Notes: generated from the letters alone by a model not told the origin. A DNA stretch of 64,000 nucleotides from Njordibacter sp028825405 (GCF_047730065.1 NZ_CP159829.1:1-64000), one strand, 5' to 3'; positions 1-9,567 are shown, numbered from the stretch's first letter. Translations and numbers: made by a program.

Positions 1-100
1 ATAACTTTAGGCACTTGGTGATAAAATAAAGAGGTTAATGATATTAATTAAAGCCAGCTTAAGGCTTTAACAATCCAGTTTAAAATGGCTCCTATTAAAA

Positions 101-1546
101 ATGGCTCAAGCGATTTGGCAACAGTGTTTGGCGTGTCTTCAAGATGAATTGCCCAGTCAGCAGTTCAACACTTGGATTCGACCGTTAACCGTGAATGAAA
201 ACGGTCGGATAATCCAGTTGGTAGCTCCCAATCGGTTTGTACAGGATTGGGTCAGAGATAAGTACTTTTCTAGAATCCGTGAATTGGTAGCAGATTACGC
301 TACTGATGCCACTCAAGATATTGAATTGGTTGTAGCTTCGTCTGCCGTGTCTTCCCAAAGTCAATCGAGTGGATCAGTTACTACTGCATCGCCAGCCGCC
401 GCAGTGTTTAATTCGACAGTGGCCAGTCCCGTTAGCTCAATGGCAAACAGCCCCATCATTCAGCCTCTTTTTAATGGTAATCTTAGGCCAGATCGTGTGG
501 TTCAGGTTGAGGGCTCGGTACGACATCAGAGCTACTTGAACCGAGCGTTCACTTTTTCCAGCTTTGTACAAGGTAAGTCCAATCAGTTGGCTCTAGCTGC
601 AGCTAAGCAAGTCGCAGAAAACCCCGGTAGTTCGTATAATCCTTTGTTTCTTTACGGTGGCGTTGGCTTAGGTAAAACCCATTTAATGCATGCGGTGGGA
701 GCAGCTTTGATAGAGCGCAACCCCAATGCAAAAGTAGTGTACCTGCATTCTGAGCGCTTTGTTGCAGATATGGTGAAGGCTCTGCAGCTCAACGCGATCA
801 ACGAATTCAAGCGTTTTTACCGATCGGTGGATGCGCTGCTAATAGACGACATACAATTTTTTGCTGGCAAAGAGAGGTCGCAAGAAGAGTTTTTTCATAC
901 TTTTAATGCTCTTTTGGAGAGTGGCCAGCAGATGATCTTAACGTGTGATCGGTATCCAAAAGAAATAGCAGGTTTAGAAGACCGTTTAAAATCGCGTTTT
1001 GGTTGGGGACTAACAGTCGCTGTGGAGCCGCCCGAGTTAGAAACTCGAGTGGCCATATTGATGAAAAAAGCGGCTGAAGGCAATATTGCTCTGCCTGAAG
1101 ATGCGGCTTTCTTTTTAGCAAAAAAGATTCGTTCAAACGTGAGAGAACTCGAAGGAGCCCTTAAACGAGTGGTGGCAAACTCGCATTTTACTGGTGAAGC
1201 GATTTCTACTGCGTTCGTGAAAGAGTCACTACGGGATCTGTTGGCGCTGCAAGATCGAAAGGTCAGCATTGATAATATCCAGAAAACTGTGGCAAGCTAT
1301 TATAAGATTAAAATTGCTGATATCTTATCGAAACGTCGGTCACGGTCAGTAGCTCGCCCTCGTCAGTTGGCAATGGCGTTGGCCAAAGAATTGACCAATC
1401 ATAGTTTGCCGGAGATCGGCGATGCCTTTGGTGGACGAGATCATACAACGGTCTTGCACGCTTGCCGGAAAATAAAAGAATTACGCGAAGCAGATCGTGA
1501 CATTCACGATGATTATGATAACTTATACCGCACGCTAACTGTCTAA
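101..1546 (+). CDS. dnaA: Chromosomal replication initiator protein DnaA
   Basis: DnaA binds DnaA boxes at oriC, melts the origin and loads the DnaB helicase. The 481-residue protein has the usual four domains: an N-terminal domain starting WQQCLACLQDELP (residues 6-18), a Ser/Ala-rich linker (about 80-120), an AAA+ domain with Walker A GGVGLGKT (186-193) and Walker B LLIDD (246-250), and a C-terminal DNA-binding domain with the signature GGRDHTT (444-450). The start was chosen because MAQAIWQQC aligns with the E. coli N-terminus; no clear Shine-Dalgarno is seen before it. The sequence AAAATGGCTC occurs twice, at 82-91 and 98-107, so the true start was checked by frame. First gene of dnaA-dnaN-recF-gyrB; the origin itself probably lies left of the window. 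Confidence 0.98.
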   Translation: MAQAIWQQCLACLQDELPSQQFNTWIRPLTVNENGRIIQLVAPNRFVQDWVRDKYFSRIRELVADYATDATQDIELVVASSAVSSQSQSSGSVTTASPAAAVFNSTVASPVSSMANSPIIQPLFNGNLRPDRVVQVEGSVRHQSYLNRAFTFSSFVQGKSNQLALAAAKQVAENPGSSYNPLFLYGGVGLGKTHLMHAVGAALIERNPNAKVVYLHSERFVADMVKALQLNAINEFKRFYRSVDALLIDDIQFFAGKERSQEEFFHTFNALLESGQQMILTCDRYPKEIAGLEDRLKSRFGWGLTVAVEPPELETRVAILMKKAAEGNIALPEDAAFFLAKKIRSNVRELEGALKRVVANSHFTGEAISTAFVKESLRDLLALQDRKVSIDNIQKTVASYYKIKIADILSKRRSRSVARPRQLAMALAKELTNHSLPEIGDAFGGRDHTTVLHACRKIKELREADRDIHDDYDNLYRTLTV

Positions 1547-1588
1547 ATTGATAGTTGCTTGAGCCAAAACCGTGAACAGGATTGTAGT

Positions 1589-2692
1589 ATGAAATTTACC
1601 ATCAGCCGAGAAGCCTTTTTGAAACCCCTAGTTTTGGTAGCAGGAGTTGTTGAGAGACGTCAAACTTTGCCTGTGTTAGCTAATATTCTGGTCGTGGTTG
1701 AGGGGGACCAATTGACGTTAACGGGCACAGATTTAGAGGTTGAGTTGGTTGGGCGGGTGAGTTTAGACCAACCGGGTGAGGATGGCGGTGTCACCATTCC
1801 TGCGCGCAAGTTGATGGATATTTGTAAGTCGCTACCAGACCACTCTATGATCGAAGTCATGCTCAATGATGAGCAAGTTTTAGTGCGATCTGCGCGCAGT
1901 AAATTTAAGTTATCCACATTACCAGCAGCAGATTTTCCAAACGTAGAAGATAGCCCTGAGTCGTTTGAATTTGAGGTGTCGCAGATGGGTCTTAAGCAGT
2001 TAGTAGACCAAACCGGTTTTGCGATGGCTCAGCAAGACGTACGCTACTATCTAAATGGTATGCTGTTCGAGATTAAAGATAGTGAATTGCGCACTGTGGC
2101 AACCGATGGTCACCGCTTAGCTACGAGTGTTATGCCGGTTAGTCTGCCAGACCAAGCTGCACAACAATTAATCGTTCCACGTAAGGGTGTATTAGAGCTT
2201 GCGCGCCTGATGACAGACGAAGATGGTACCGTGCGGCTAGTCATAGGCGCGAGTCATATTCGAGCGTTTACTAATGATTTCATCTTCACGTCTAAACTAG
2301 TTGATGGTAAGTTTCCAGATTATGAGCGCGTATTGCCACGTAATGGCGACAAGTTGGTGCTTGTTGATCGCTTGGCAATGCGTGGTGTACTCAGTCGTGC
2401 AGCGATCCTGTCCAACGAAAAGTACCGAGGCGTCCGCATGACGGTGAGTGATACGAATTTGCAGGTGGTGGCTAATAATCCAGAGCAGGAAGAGGCTGAA
2501 GAAAGTTTGATGGTCGATTATCAAGGGGCCCAAATTGAGATTGGTTTCAATGTAGGCTATGTGCTTGACGTGTTAAATGTCCTGCATAGCGATCAGGTAA
2601 AGATTACCTTGAGTGACTCGAATTCAAGTGCTTTGCTCGCTGATGGTGGTACGGGTGCAGCACAATATGTGATCATGCCCATGAGGCTTTAG
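1589..2692 (+). CDS. dnaN: DNA polymerase III sliding clamp (beta subunit)
   Basis: The beta clamp is a ring-shaped homodimer that tethers DNA polymerase III and many repair proteins to DNA. The open frame extends upstream to 1559, but the start is placed at ATG 1589 because MKFTISREAFLKPL is the family's conserved beginning; this gives 367 residues, the usual length. Other family landmarks are VATDGHRLA around residues 170-178 and the C-terminal YVIMPMRL, which ends in the typical M-P-M-R-L. It follows dnaA by 42 bases and is probably co-transcribed with it. A perfect DnaA-box match (1910-1918) lies in the codons for K-L-S-T, which are constrained by protein sequence, so it may be coincidental. 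Confidence 0.97.
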   Translation: MKFTISREAFLKPLVLVAGVVERRQTLPVLANILVVVEGDQLTLTGTDLEVELVGRVSLDQPGEDGGVTIPARKLMDICKSLPDHSMIEVMLNDEQVLVRSARSKFKLSTLPAADFPNVEDSPESFEFEVSQMGLKQLVDQTGFAMAQQDVRYYLNGMLFEIKDSELRTVATDGHRLATSVMPVSLPDQAAQQLIVPRKGVLELARLMTDEDGTVRLVIGASHIRAFTNDFIFTSKLVDGKFPDYERVLPRNGDKLVLVDRLAMRGVLSRAAILSNEKYRGVRMTVSDTNLQVVANNPEQEEAEESLMVDYQGAQIEIGFNVGYVLDVLNVLHSDQVKITLSDSNSSALLADGGTGAAQYVIMPMRL

Positions 2693-2747
2693 TTGCGGTT
2701 AAAACCTATGTTACTTTTGAGGTTCCATTAGCCTTAATCACTGCAGG

Positions 2748-2779
2748 TTATGCACAGCTTTTGATAGGTTTTATGCACA
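2748..2779 (+). promoter_or_regulatory. Pair of DnaA boxes between dnaN and recF
   Basis: The 100-base gap between dnaN and recF contains TTATGCACA twice, at 2748-2756 and 2771-2779, in the same orientation and 23 bases apart start to start. Both fit the TTATNCACA consensus for DnaA binding exactly. They could act in origin control or in autoregulation of recF/gyrB transcription; which one is inference. Confidence 0.6.
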
Positions 2780-2792
2780 GGAATTTTAGCTT

Positions 2793-3881
2793 ATGTCTCT
2801 ACAGCAACTAAGCGTTCAGCGGTTGCGTAATCTGCATCAGGTTGAACTTCAATTTGATGCAGGCATTAATCTATTATATGGCTTAAACGCGAGTGGTAAA
2901 ACCAGCGTCTTAGAAGCCATCCACATGCTGGCATTGGGTCGGTCTTTTCGCAGCTTGAAGTTAGCGTCTGTCATTGGCGATGGTCATATCGATTGTCTTT
3001 TGTTCGCCAAAGTTAAAAATGCTCAAGGGGTGAGTGATTCCTTGGGAATGACGCGTCGCCTAGATGGTAATCATAGTATACGCCTGAATGGGGAGAACCT
3101 TGGGTCAGTGGCTGAGCTTGCCAATTTATTACCCATACAGCTAATCGATCCGAATAGTTCGAGCCTCATTGAGGCGGGTCCTAGCGTTCGAAGGCAATAT
3201 TTGGATTGGGGCGTGTATCACCATAACCCGAACTTTTTTAGCCTCTGGAAGCAGGCCCAAAGACTGTTAAAACAGCGAAATAGCGCTCTGAAACGTGGTA
3301 CAATGAGCGCTGATGTAAGGGCTAGTTTTGATCCAGGCTTGGTGCGGGCTGCAGAGCAGTTAAATGAGCTCAGAGCGGCGTATTTGAGGCTTCTCGAGCC
3401 AGTATTTTTTGAACTCTTGTCTGGCTTAGTTGATTTACCAGACTTAACGCTGGGTTATTATTCAGGCTGGTCAGCGAATCGTCATTATGCTGATATTCTT
3501 GAAGAGACACTGGTGCGTGACTTGCAGCTTGGCTACACACAGCGAGGGCCTCAGCGGGCAGACATCAAGTTCACCTTGCATGGTGTTAACGCAGTTGAAC
3601 GTCTGTCTCGAGGCCAGCAAAAGTTGGTGGTAATTGCGCTTAAGCTTGCGCAAGGCAAATTATTGAGTGAGCTAGAAGGCCGGAAGTGTGTATTTTTGGT
3701 AGACGATTTAGCGGCAGAATTGGATTGGACGCATCGGCAGGAAATCTGTAAACAGTTAATTGATTTAGAGACACAGGTTTTCGTCACGAGTGTAGGAGCC
3801 GATGAGCTAAAAGAGTGTTGGCCCAAAGAAGTGAAGGTTAAAATGTTTCACGTGAAACATGGACAGGTAAGTCAGGAATAA
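2793..3881 (+). CDS. recF: DNA replication and repair protein RecF
   Basis: RecF is an SMC-like ATPase that, with RecO and RecR, loads RecA at single-strand gaps. The 362-residue protein has Walker A GLNASGKT at residues 30-37, the ABC-type signature LSRGQQKL around 272-279 and a Walker B VFLVDDLAAELD around 300-311. Length is normal for the family. The start ATG lies 100 bases after dnaN, just downstream of two DnaA boxes. The last codons (MFHVKH, about residues 351-356) are made by a perfect parS palindrome at 3844-3859, so the C-terminus is probably shaped by the partition site. Confidence 0.96.
   Translation: MSLQQLSVQRLRNLHQVELQFDAGINLLYGLNASGKTSVLEAIHMLALGRSFRSLKLASVIGDGHIDCLLFAKVKNAQGVSDSLGMTRRLDGNHSIRLNGENLGSVAELANLLPIQLIDPNSSSLIEAGPSVRRQYLDWGVYHHNPNFFSLWKQAQRLLKQRNSALKRGTMSADVRASFDPGLVRAAEQLNELRAAYLRLLEPVFFELLSGLVDLPDLTLGYYSGWSANRHYADILEETLVRDLQLGYTQRGPQRADIKFTLHGVNAVERLSRGQQKLVVIALKLAQGKLLSELEGRKCVFLVDDLAAELDWTHRQEICKQLIDLETQVFVTSVGADELKECWPKEVKVKMFHVKHGQVSQE
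3844..3859. other. parS centromere site (ParB binding), inside recF
   Basis: TGTTTCACGTGAAACA is a perfect 16-bp palindrome identical to the parS consensus bound by chromosomal ParB proteins. It lies within the last 13 codons of recF. Such sites cluster near oriC and nucleate the ParB complex for chromosome segregation and SMC loading. parA/parB are not in this window; in related genomes they lie close to the origin on the other side. Confidence 0.9.
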
Positions 3882-3934
3882 AATCCATTGAAGGCTTAGT
3901 GCTATTATTTAAGAAAATGATGTCGGAGTAATTA

Positions 3935-6352
3935 ATGAGCGAAGAGACAATATACGATTCGTCCAGTATTAAGGTCCTTAAGGGGCTGGACGCTGTGCGT
4001 AAACGCCCAGGTATGTATATTGGGGATACAGACGATGGCACAGGTCTACATCATATGGTGTTTGAAATTGTTGATAACTGTATTGATGAGGCTTTAGCTG
4101 GTTATTGTAATGAGGTGAGTGTCACCATTGTGTCTGATGACACGGTCACTGTGGTCGACGATGGACGTGGCATTCCTGTTGATATCCACCTGGAAGAGGG
4201 CGTGTCTGCAGCAGAAGTCATCATGACCGTATTACATGCGGGTGGTAAATTTGACGACAATACCTATAAGGTTTCTGGCGGATTGCATGGTGTTGGTGTG
4301 AGTGTGGTTAATGCATTATCTACAGAATTAAAATTAACTATCCGGCGTAATGGCCAAGTACATGAACAAATTTATCACGATGGAGTACCTCAAGCACCGT
4401 TGGCGATCGTGGGTAAGACCGAAGGTAAAGGCACAACCTGCACGTTTACTGCGTCACCTGATACCTTTACCAATATCATGTTTCATTTCGACATTTTGGC
4501 TAAGCGTCTGCGGGAGTTATCTTTCTTAAATTCGGGCGTTGCCATCCGCTTAAAAGATGACCGCTCAGGCCGTGAAGAGTTGTTTTGTTATGAAGGTGGT
4601 GTAGCTGCATTTGTTGAATATTTAAATGCCAATAAGACTCCCATTAATAAGTGCATACACTTTAATACGATGCATGCTGATGGGGTGGGTGTTGAGGTTG
4701 CCTTGCAATGGAACGATTCTTTCCAAGAGAGTATTCACTGTTTTACTAATAACATTCCTCAGCGTGATGGTGGTACTCACCTAAGTGGGTTTCGTTCTGC
4801 ACTCACCCGCACGCTTAATAACTATATTGAGTCAGAGTCTGCTCAGAAAAAATCGAAGGTCGCGACTTCTGGTGATGATGCTCGGGAAGGTTTGACAGCC
4901 ATTATTTCTGTCAAAGTTCCAGACCCTAAGTTCTCATCCCAAACTAAAGATAAACTGGTCTCTTCTGAGGTTAAGTCTGCAGTAGAACATGAATTGGGTC
5001 GATGCATGTCAGAATTCCTACAGGAAAATCCTCAAGAAGCTCGGGTTATCATCGGTAAGATGATCGATGCGGCTAGGGCTAGAGAGGCAGCACGCAGAGC
5101 GCGCGACATGACTCGTCGTAAAGGTGCTTTGGACATTGCAGGCTTGCCTGGTAAACTTGCCGACTGCCAAGAAAAAGACCCTGGATTATCAGAAATCTAT
5201 CTAGTAGAGGGTGATTCAGCAGGGGGGTCTGCTAAGCAGGGCCGCAATCGACGAACTCAAGCTATTCTGCCTTTGAAAGGTAAAATCCTCAATGTCGAGA
5301 AGGCTCGGTTTGATAAGATGCTTTCCTCAGTTGAGGTGGGAACATTAATTACGGCTCTAGGGTGTGGTATCGGTCGTGATGAATTTGATATCGAAAAGCT
5401 ACGCTACCACAGTGTAATTATCATGACCGACGCTGATGTTGATGGGGCTCACATTCGGACTTTGCTGCTGACATTTTTCTTCCGTCATCTACCTAAGGTG
5501 ATTGAAAACGGCCATTTGTTTATTGCCCAACCGCCACTTTATAAAGTGAAAAAAGGCAAGCAGGAGCAATATCTCAAAGATGATGTGGCGCTAGATGGTT
5601 TCTTACTGCAAGGGGCGATGGATAATGCCTCACTTTATTCAAGCGCAACGGCTCCTGCCATTTCAGGCACTGGATTAGAGAGCCTTGCGGTTCAGTTCCG
5701 TCAGGTTGCGGCAACGATCAGGCGGGTAGAACGAATTATTCCAGCAGTGATATTGACGCAAACGATTTATGCGCCAGTGTTAAGCTTAGAAGAGTTACAT
5801 GATCAGGACAAGGTATCAGGTTGGTTAGATGCAATTTTGGAATGCCTAGAGCAGCAAGAAGAGGGTGGAGCGCTATATGATGGTCAGGTTCGCTCAAATC
5901 CTGAGCGTGATGGCTATTTGCCAATGGTCACCATCACAACTCATGGCATTGATGATGACTATTTGATTGGCTTTGATTTTTTGAGTTCAGGAGAATACCG
6001 TTCGATTGTGGCCTTGAACTTAGCCCTGTCGGGCTTGCTAGAAAAAGATGGCTATTTCCAACGTGGAGAGAAGACTTATGCCACTGAAAGCTTTGCAGCG
6101 GGTTTAGAGTGGTTGATGAAAGAAGCCCGCCGTGGCCTTTCAGTTCAGCGCTATAAAGGTTTAGGGGAGATGAACCCTGATCAACTCTGGGAAACCACAA
6201 TGGACCCTGAGCAGCGCCGGATGCTATGTGTGACCATCGATGATGCTATAGCAGCTGATCAAATGTTTACCACTCTCATGGGCGATGACGTTGAGCCTCG
6301 TCGTTTGTTTATAGAAGAAAATGCATTGAGAGTTGCGAACCTCGATTTCTAG
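3935..6352 (+). CDS. gyrB: DNA gyrase subunit B
   Basis: GyrB is the ATPase subunit of DNA gyrase, which introduces negative supercoils. The 805-residue protein has the GHKL ATPase fold with N48 in VDNCIDEALAG, DDGRGIP (75-81) and the loop SGGLHGVG (114-121). The TOPRIM domain carries EGDSAGGSAKQGRNR around 424-438 and the metal-binding DADVDGAHI around 498-506. The roughly 165-residue insertion inside the TOPRIM region (around 555-720) is typical of proteobacterial GyrB. It ends with RVANLDF. It follows recF by 53 bases and is closed by a hairpin terminator at 6379-6406. Confidence 0.98.
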   Translation: MSEETIYDSSSIKVLKGLDAVRKRPGMYIGDTDDGTGLHHMVFEIVDNCIDEALAGYCNEVSVTIVSDDTVTVVDDGRGIPVDIHLEEGVSAAEVIMTVLHAGGKFDDNTYKVSGGLHGVGVSVVNALSTELKLTIRRNGQVHEQIYHDGVPQAPLAIVGKTEGKGTTCTFTASPDTFTNIMFHFDILAKRLRELSFLNSGVAIRLKDDRSGREELFCYEGGVAAFVEYLNANKTPINKCIHFNTMHADGVGVEVALQWNDSFQESIHCFTNNIPQRDGGTHLSGFRSALTRTLNNYIESESAQKKSKVATSGDDAREGLTAIISVKVPDPKFSSQTKDKLVSSEVKSAVEHELGRCMSEFLQENPQEARVIIGKMIDAARAREAARRARDMTRRKGALDIAGLPGKLADCQEKDPGLSEIYLVEGDSAGGSAKQGRNRRTQAILPLKGKILNVEKARFDKMLSSVEVGTLITALGCGIGRDEFDIEKLRYHSVIIMTDADVDGAHIRTLLLTFFFRHLPKVIENGHLFIAQPPLYKVKKGKQEQYLKDDVALDGFLLQGAMDNASLYSSATAPAISGTGLESLAVQFRQVAATIRRVERIIPAVILTQTIYAPVLSLEELHDQDKVSGWLDAILECLEQQEEGGALYDGQVRSNPERDGYLPMVTITTHGIDDDYLIGFDFLSSGEYRSIVALNLALSGLLEKDGYFQRGEKTYATESFAAGLEWLMKEARRGLSVQRYKGLGEMNPDQLWETTMDPEQRRMLCVTIDDAIAADQMFTTLMGDDVEPRRLFIEENALRVANLDF

Positions 6353-6378
6353 GATCTTCCACTGCGTTAAATAGCGAT

Positions 6379-6406
6379 AAAAAAGCCTCCGAGTGGAGGC
6401 TTTTTT
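6379..6406. terminator. Bidirectional rho-independent terminator after gyrB and glyS
   Basis: An A-run, GCCTCC, a GAGT loop, GGAGGC and a T-run form a GC-rich stem flanked by A and T tracts. It can stop transcription of gyrB from the left and of glyS from the right, since the two genes converge here. Confidence 0.9.
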
Positions 6407-6467
6407 GTGGGCACGAGGTGGCATTCGGGATGGTTGATTATTGCAGCTTAAAAGGCCTAGCGCTGAG

Positions 6468-6483
6468 TGTTTCACGTGAAACA
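6468..6483. other. Second parS centromere site, between gyrB and glyS
   Basis: TGTTTCACGTGAAACA, identical to the copy inside recF, lies 16 bases from the glyS stop codon in non-coding DNA. The palindrome extends one base pair on each side (6467-6484). Two identical perfect sites within 2.7 kb make a ParB nucleation cluster very likely. Confidence 0.9.
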
Positions 6484-6499
6484 CTCCATCTCTGGGAAA

Positions 6500-8551
6500 T
6501 CAACGCGCTAACAAACTAATATCAGCAACCCGCCCAAGCTCGATTTGCAGCTCAGCTAGCAATGCCAAACGATTATTCTTAAGGCCCTCGTCTTCGGTCA
6601 TCACCATGATATCTGTGAAAAACTGTTCCAGAGGATCAGCTAATTGGGCCATTACCTTTAGCGCATCGTGATAATTGGCATGAGTGCCTTCAACTGAATT
6701 TTCATCTCTCACTTTGTTCAAAGCGTTAGCCAAGGTTATTTCAGCAGGTTCGACCAATAATGTTGCATCAAATACTTTTTCGCCCATGCCATTCTTAACT
6801 AAAATGTTACTGACTCGTTTATTACTTGCTACCAAGGCAGGAGCCGAATCCAACATCAAAAACTCGGTCACGGCATTCACTCGACGATCAAAGTCCAATG
6901 GAGAGTTTGACTTCTTCTGCATGACGGCTAAGTAAATATCTATGGCAACCTTTTGATCTTCATAATAGGCCCGCAAGCGATCAAAAATGAAATCCAACAG
7001 TTGAGGTTGAACCTTATCTAAAGGAACCGACAAATTACCATGTAAGTGATAGGCCTTAATCACTAAAGACCCTAGGTCAAGTTCCAAGCCTTGCTCTATT
7101 ATAATACGTAACAAACCCACGGTTGCTCGACGAAGAGCGTAGGGGTCTTTGCTTCCCGTTGGTGGTTGTCCAATACCAAACAAACCCACTAACGTATCCA
7201 AACGATCTGCAATGGCAATGGCACTTGCGACTGATGACTCGGGTAATCTGTCACCTGCAAATTTTGGCCAATAGTGTTGCTCTAGAGCCGCAGCAACGAT
7301 AGGATCTTCCCCATCATTTAAGGCGTAAACGTGACCCATTAACCCTTGTAGATCACTAAACTCAAGTACCATTTGGGTATTCAGATCTGCTTTAGATAGG
7401 GTGGCTGCTCGGGCTGCCAAGATACTATCTGCATCAATGTCTTTTGCAATACTTGCCGCCAATTGCGACATGCGTAACGTCTTATCCATGACGGTGCCAA
7501 GTTCTGCTTGAAACACCACTTTGTCCAGAGCCCTATTATGACTCTCCAAACTCGTCTTTTTGTCAGCTTCAAAGAAAAAAGCAGCATCTGCCAGCCTCGG
7601 GCGAATGACTCGTTCGTTGCCAGCAATCACCTGTGCAGCATTTTTACTGTTAATATTACTCACTGTAAGGAAGAGCGGTAAAATTTCACCCTGTTCATCG
7701 ACAAAGTGAAAATATTTCTGATGTTCTTTCATGGACGAGATCAATGCCTGAGCAGGCAATTCCAAAAACCTTCGATCAAATCGCCCAGTGAGACAAGTAG
7801 GCCATTCAACTAAACCAGTGACTTCATCAAGTAAATTTTCGTCGATAACGGCCATCGCTTTTAGAACCTTAGCTTGCTCCAAAATTTGAGACTGAATCAT
7901 GGTCTTACGTTCTTCAAAACTAACAATCACATGACCTTCAGCGCGCATTTGTTGCGCGTAACTTGCAGCTGAGGTAATTGTGATCGCACTTTGGCTATGA
8001 AAACGATGGCCACGACTTTGGTGACTATTAGGCAGGTCAAACAATTCAATATCAATTAGGTCAGAGCCTAAGGACAGAATAAACCACTGCACAGGTCTAA
8101 CAAATTCATCACGCGAGGCGCCCCAGCGCATACGCTTTGCAATAGGCAAATCAGCCAGTGCTTTTTGAATTAAGTTGCCCATCAAATCAAGCGTCTTGAG
8201 ACCTTTTATTGAACGATCAAACTCATAGTACTGTCCCTTTTCAGTATCAATAACAATCAATTCGTTAGGGCTGACATTGCATGACCTTGCGAAGCCATCA
8301 ATGGCATTAGACGGTGCCTTAACAGAGGGACCACGCCGACGCTCTTGGCGATCTGATTGTTGCAATTGTAGGCACTCAACGATCACTGTTAGGCGTCGAG
8401 GTGTCGCGTAAGAAGTGACTTCAGTATGGGCCAAGCCCAACTCCTTCAACTGCATTGTCACACTTAATTCCAACGCTTTTGACAGCGTCATTAACGATTT
8501 GGGAGGCAGTTCCTCAGTCCCCAGCTCAAATAATAAATCAGCGTGGTTCAT
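6500..8551 (-). CDS. glyS: Glycine--tRNA ligase beta subunit
   Basis: Beta subunit of the heterotetrameric (alpha2beta2) bacterial glycyl-tRNA synthetase, which charges tRNA-Gly; the beta chain contributes tRNA recognition. The 683-residue length and the beginning NHADLLFELGTEELPPKS are typical, as are MRWGASRDEFVRPVQW in the N-terminal half and FGIGQPPTGSKDPYALRRA in the central part. Its start overlaps the end of glyQ by 4 bases (ATGA), showing translational coupling. It converges on gyrB with a shared terminator. Confidence 0.97.
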   Translation of the reverse strand: MNHADLLFELGTEELPPKSLMTLSKALELSVTMQLKELGLAHTEVTSYATPRRLTVIVECLQLQQSDRQERRRGPSVKAPSNAIDGFARSCNVSPNELIVIDTEKGQYYEFDRSIKGLKTLDLMGNLIQKALADLPIAKRMRWGASRDEFVRPVQWFILSLGSDLIDIELFDLPNSHQSRGHRFHSQSAITITSAASYAQQMRAEGHVIVSFEERKTMIQSQILEQAKVLKAMAVIDENLLDEVTGLVEWPTCLTGRFDRRFLELPAQALISSMKEHQKYFHFVDEQGEILPLFLTVSNINSKNAAQVIAGNERVIRPRLADAAFFFEADKKTSLESHNRALDKVVFQAELGTVMDKTLRMSQLAASIAKDIDADSILAARAATLSKADLNTQMVLEFSDLQGLMGHVYALNDGEDPIVAAALEQHYWPKFAGDRLPESSVASAIAIADRLDTLVGLFGIGQPPTGSKDPYALRRATVGLLRIIIEQGLELDLGSLVIKAYHLHGNLSVPLDKVQPQLLDFIFDRLRAYYEDQKVAIDIYLAVMQKKSNSPLDFDRRVNAVTEFLMLDSAPALVASNKRVSNILVKNGMGEKVFDATLLVEPAEITLANALNKVRDENSVEGTHANYHDALKVMAQLADPLEQFFTDIMVMTEDEGLKNNRLALLAELQIELGRVADISLLAR

Positions 8552-9507
8552 GAGTTTTTCTCCTCTTCTAGCAACAACTTATGCCTTAGTTCTACACTAG
8601 CCAGCGGAAAGCCAAGGGCTTTGCGAGTTGCGTAGTATCCTAAGGCAACTTGTCGCGCAAGGGTACGCACCCGCAAAATATAACGTTGTCTCTCAGTAAC
8701 GGAGATGGCATGACGTGCATCAAGTAAGTTAAATACATGAGATGCCTTGAGCACAAACTCATACGCGGGCAAAGGTAATTTAGCCTCCACCATTCTTGCG
8801 CATTCGGCCTCGTAGTGGTCGAAGTTACTAAATAACGTCTCTACTTCGGCGTGTTCAAAGTTGTAAGTCGACATTTCAACTTCCTGCTGATGAAAGATAT
8901 CACCATAGCTAACAGTCGTGCCATCTGGTGCACGGCTCCATACAAGGTCGTATACGCTGTCAACATCCTGGAGGTACATGGCAATACGTTCCAGACCAAT
9001 AGTAATCTCGCCCATCACCGGAAAACATTCAATCCCTCCTGCCTGTTGAAAATAGGTAAACTGCGACACTTCCATACCGTTGAGCCATATTTCCCAACCC
9101 AAGCCCCAAGCCCCTAGGGTGGGAGATTCCCAATTGTCTTCAACAAAACGCACATCATGCACCTGCGTATCAATGCCCAAGTGATCCAGACACTCTAAAT
9201 ACAATTCTTGAAAATTAGTAGGTGAGGGCTTAATGACGACCTGAAACTGAAAATAATGCTGCAAGCGGTTGGGGTTATCCCCATAACGTCCATCTGTTGG
9301 ACGTCTACTGGGTTGCACGTAAGCCGCACGCCAGCTTTCTGGGCCAATGGCTTTTAAAAAAGTCGCTGGGTGAAAGGTACCAGCACCCACTTCCATATCG
9401 AGTGGTTGCATGATGTTGCAGCCTTGAGCTGACCAGTATTGTTGCAAGGCAAAAATGAGGCCCTGAAAAGTGCTGGTATCGGTTGTTTTTTCCACGACTA
9501 GATCCAC
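8548..9507 (-). CDS. glyQ: Glycine--tRNA ligase alpha subunit
   Basis: Alpha subunit of heterotetrameric glycyl-tRNA synthetase, carrying the class II catalytic core that makes glycyl-adenylate. Family landmarks are TFQGLIFALQQYWSAQGC (residues 13-30), MEVGAGTFHPATFL (42-55) and ARQVALGYYATRKALGFP near the end. The 319-residue length is normal. The first codon of the frame is GTG (9505-9507); an in-frame GTG four codons later is possible. It leads the glyQ-glyS pair, and the divergent gene across the 190-base gap is a lipid A acyltransferase. Confidence 0.96.
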   Translation of the reverse strand: MDLVVEKTTDTSTFQGLIFALQQYWSAQGCNIMQPLDMEVGAGTFHPATFLKAIGPESWRAAYVQPSRRPTDGRYGDNPNRLQHYFQFQVVIKPSPTNFQELYLECLDHLGIDTQVHDVRFVEDNWESPTLGAWGLGWEIWLNGMEVSQFTYFQQAGGIECFPVMGEITIGLERIAMYLQDVDSVYDLVWSRAPDGTTVSYGDIFHQQEVEMSTYNFEHAEVETLFSNFDHYEAECARMVEAKLPLPAYEFVLKASHVFNLLDARHAISVTERQRYILRVRTLARQVALGYYATRKALGFPLASVELRHKLLLEEEKNS

Positions 9508-9567
9508 GCCTTAAGTAAAAGAAAGAGCTGCCACAGCACGAGGCCTAAGGCACGATTTAAGCGTGAC

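Noticed and set aside
1910..1918. TTATCCACA inside dnaN, a perfect DnaA box
   Set aside because: It encodes the conserved K-L-S-T of the clamp, so the match can be explained by protein sequence alone.
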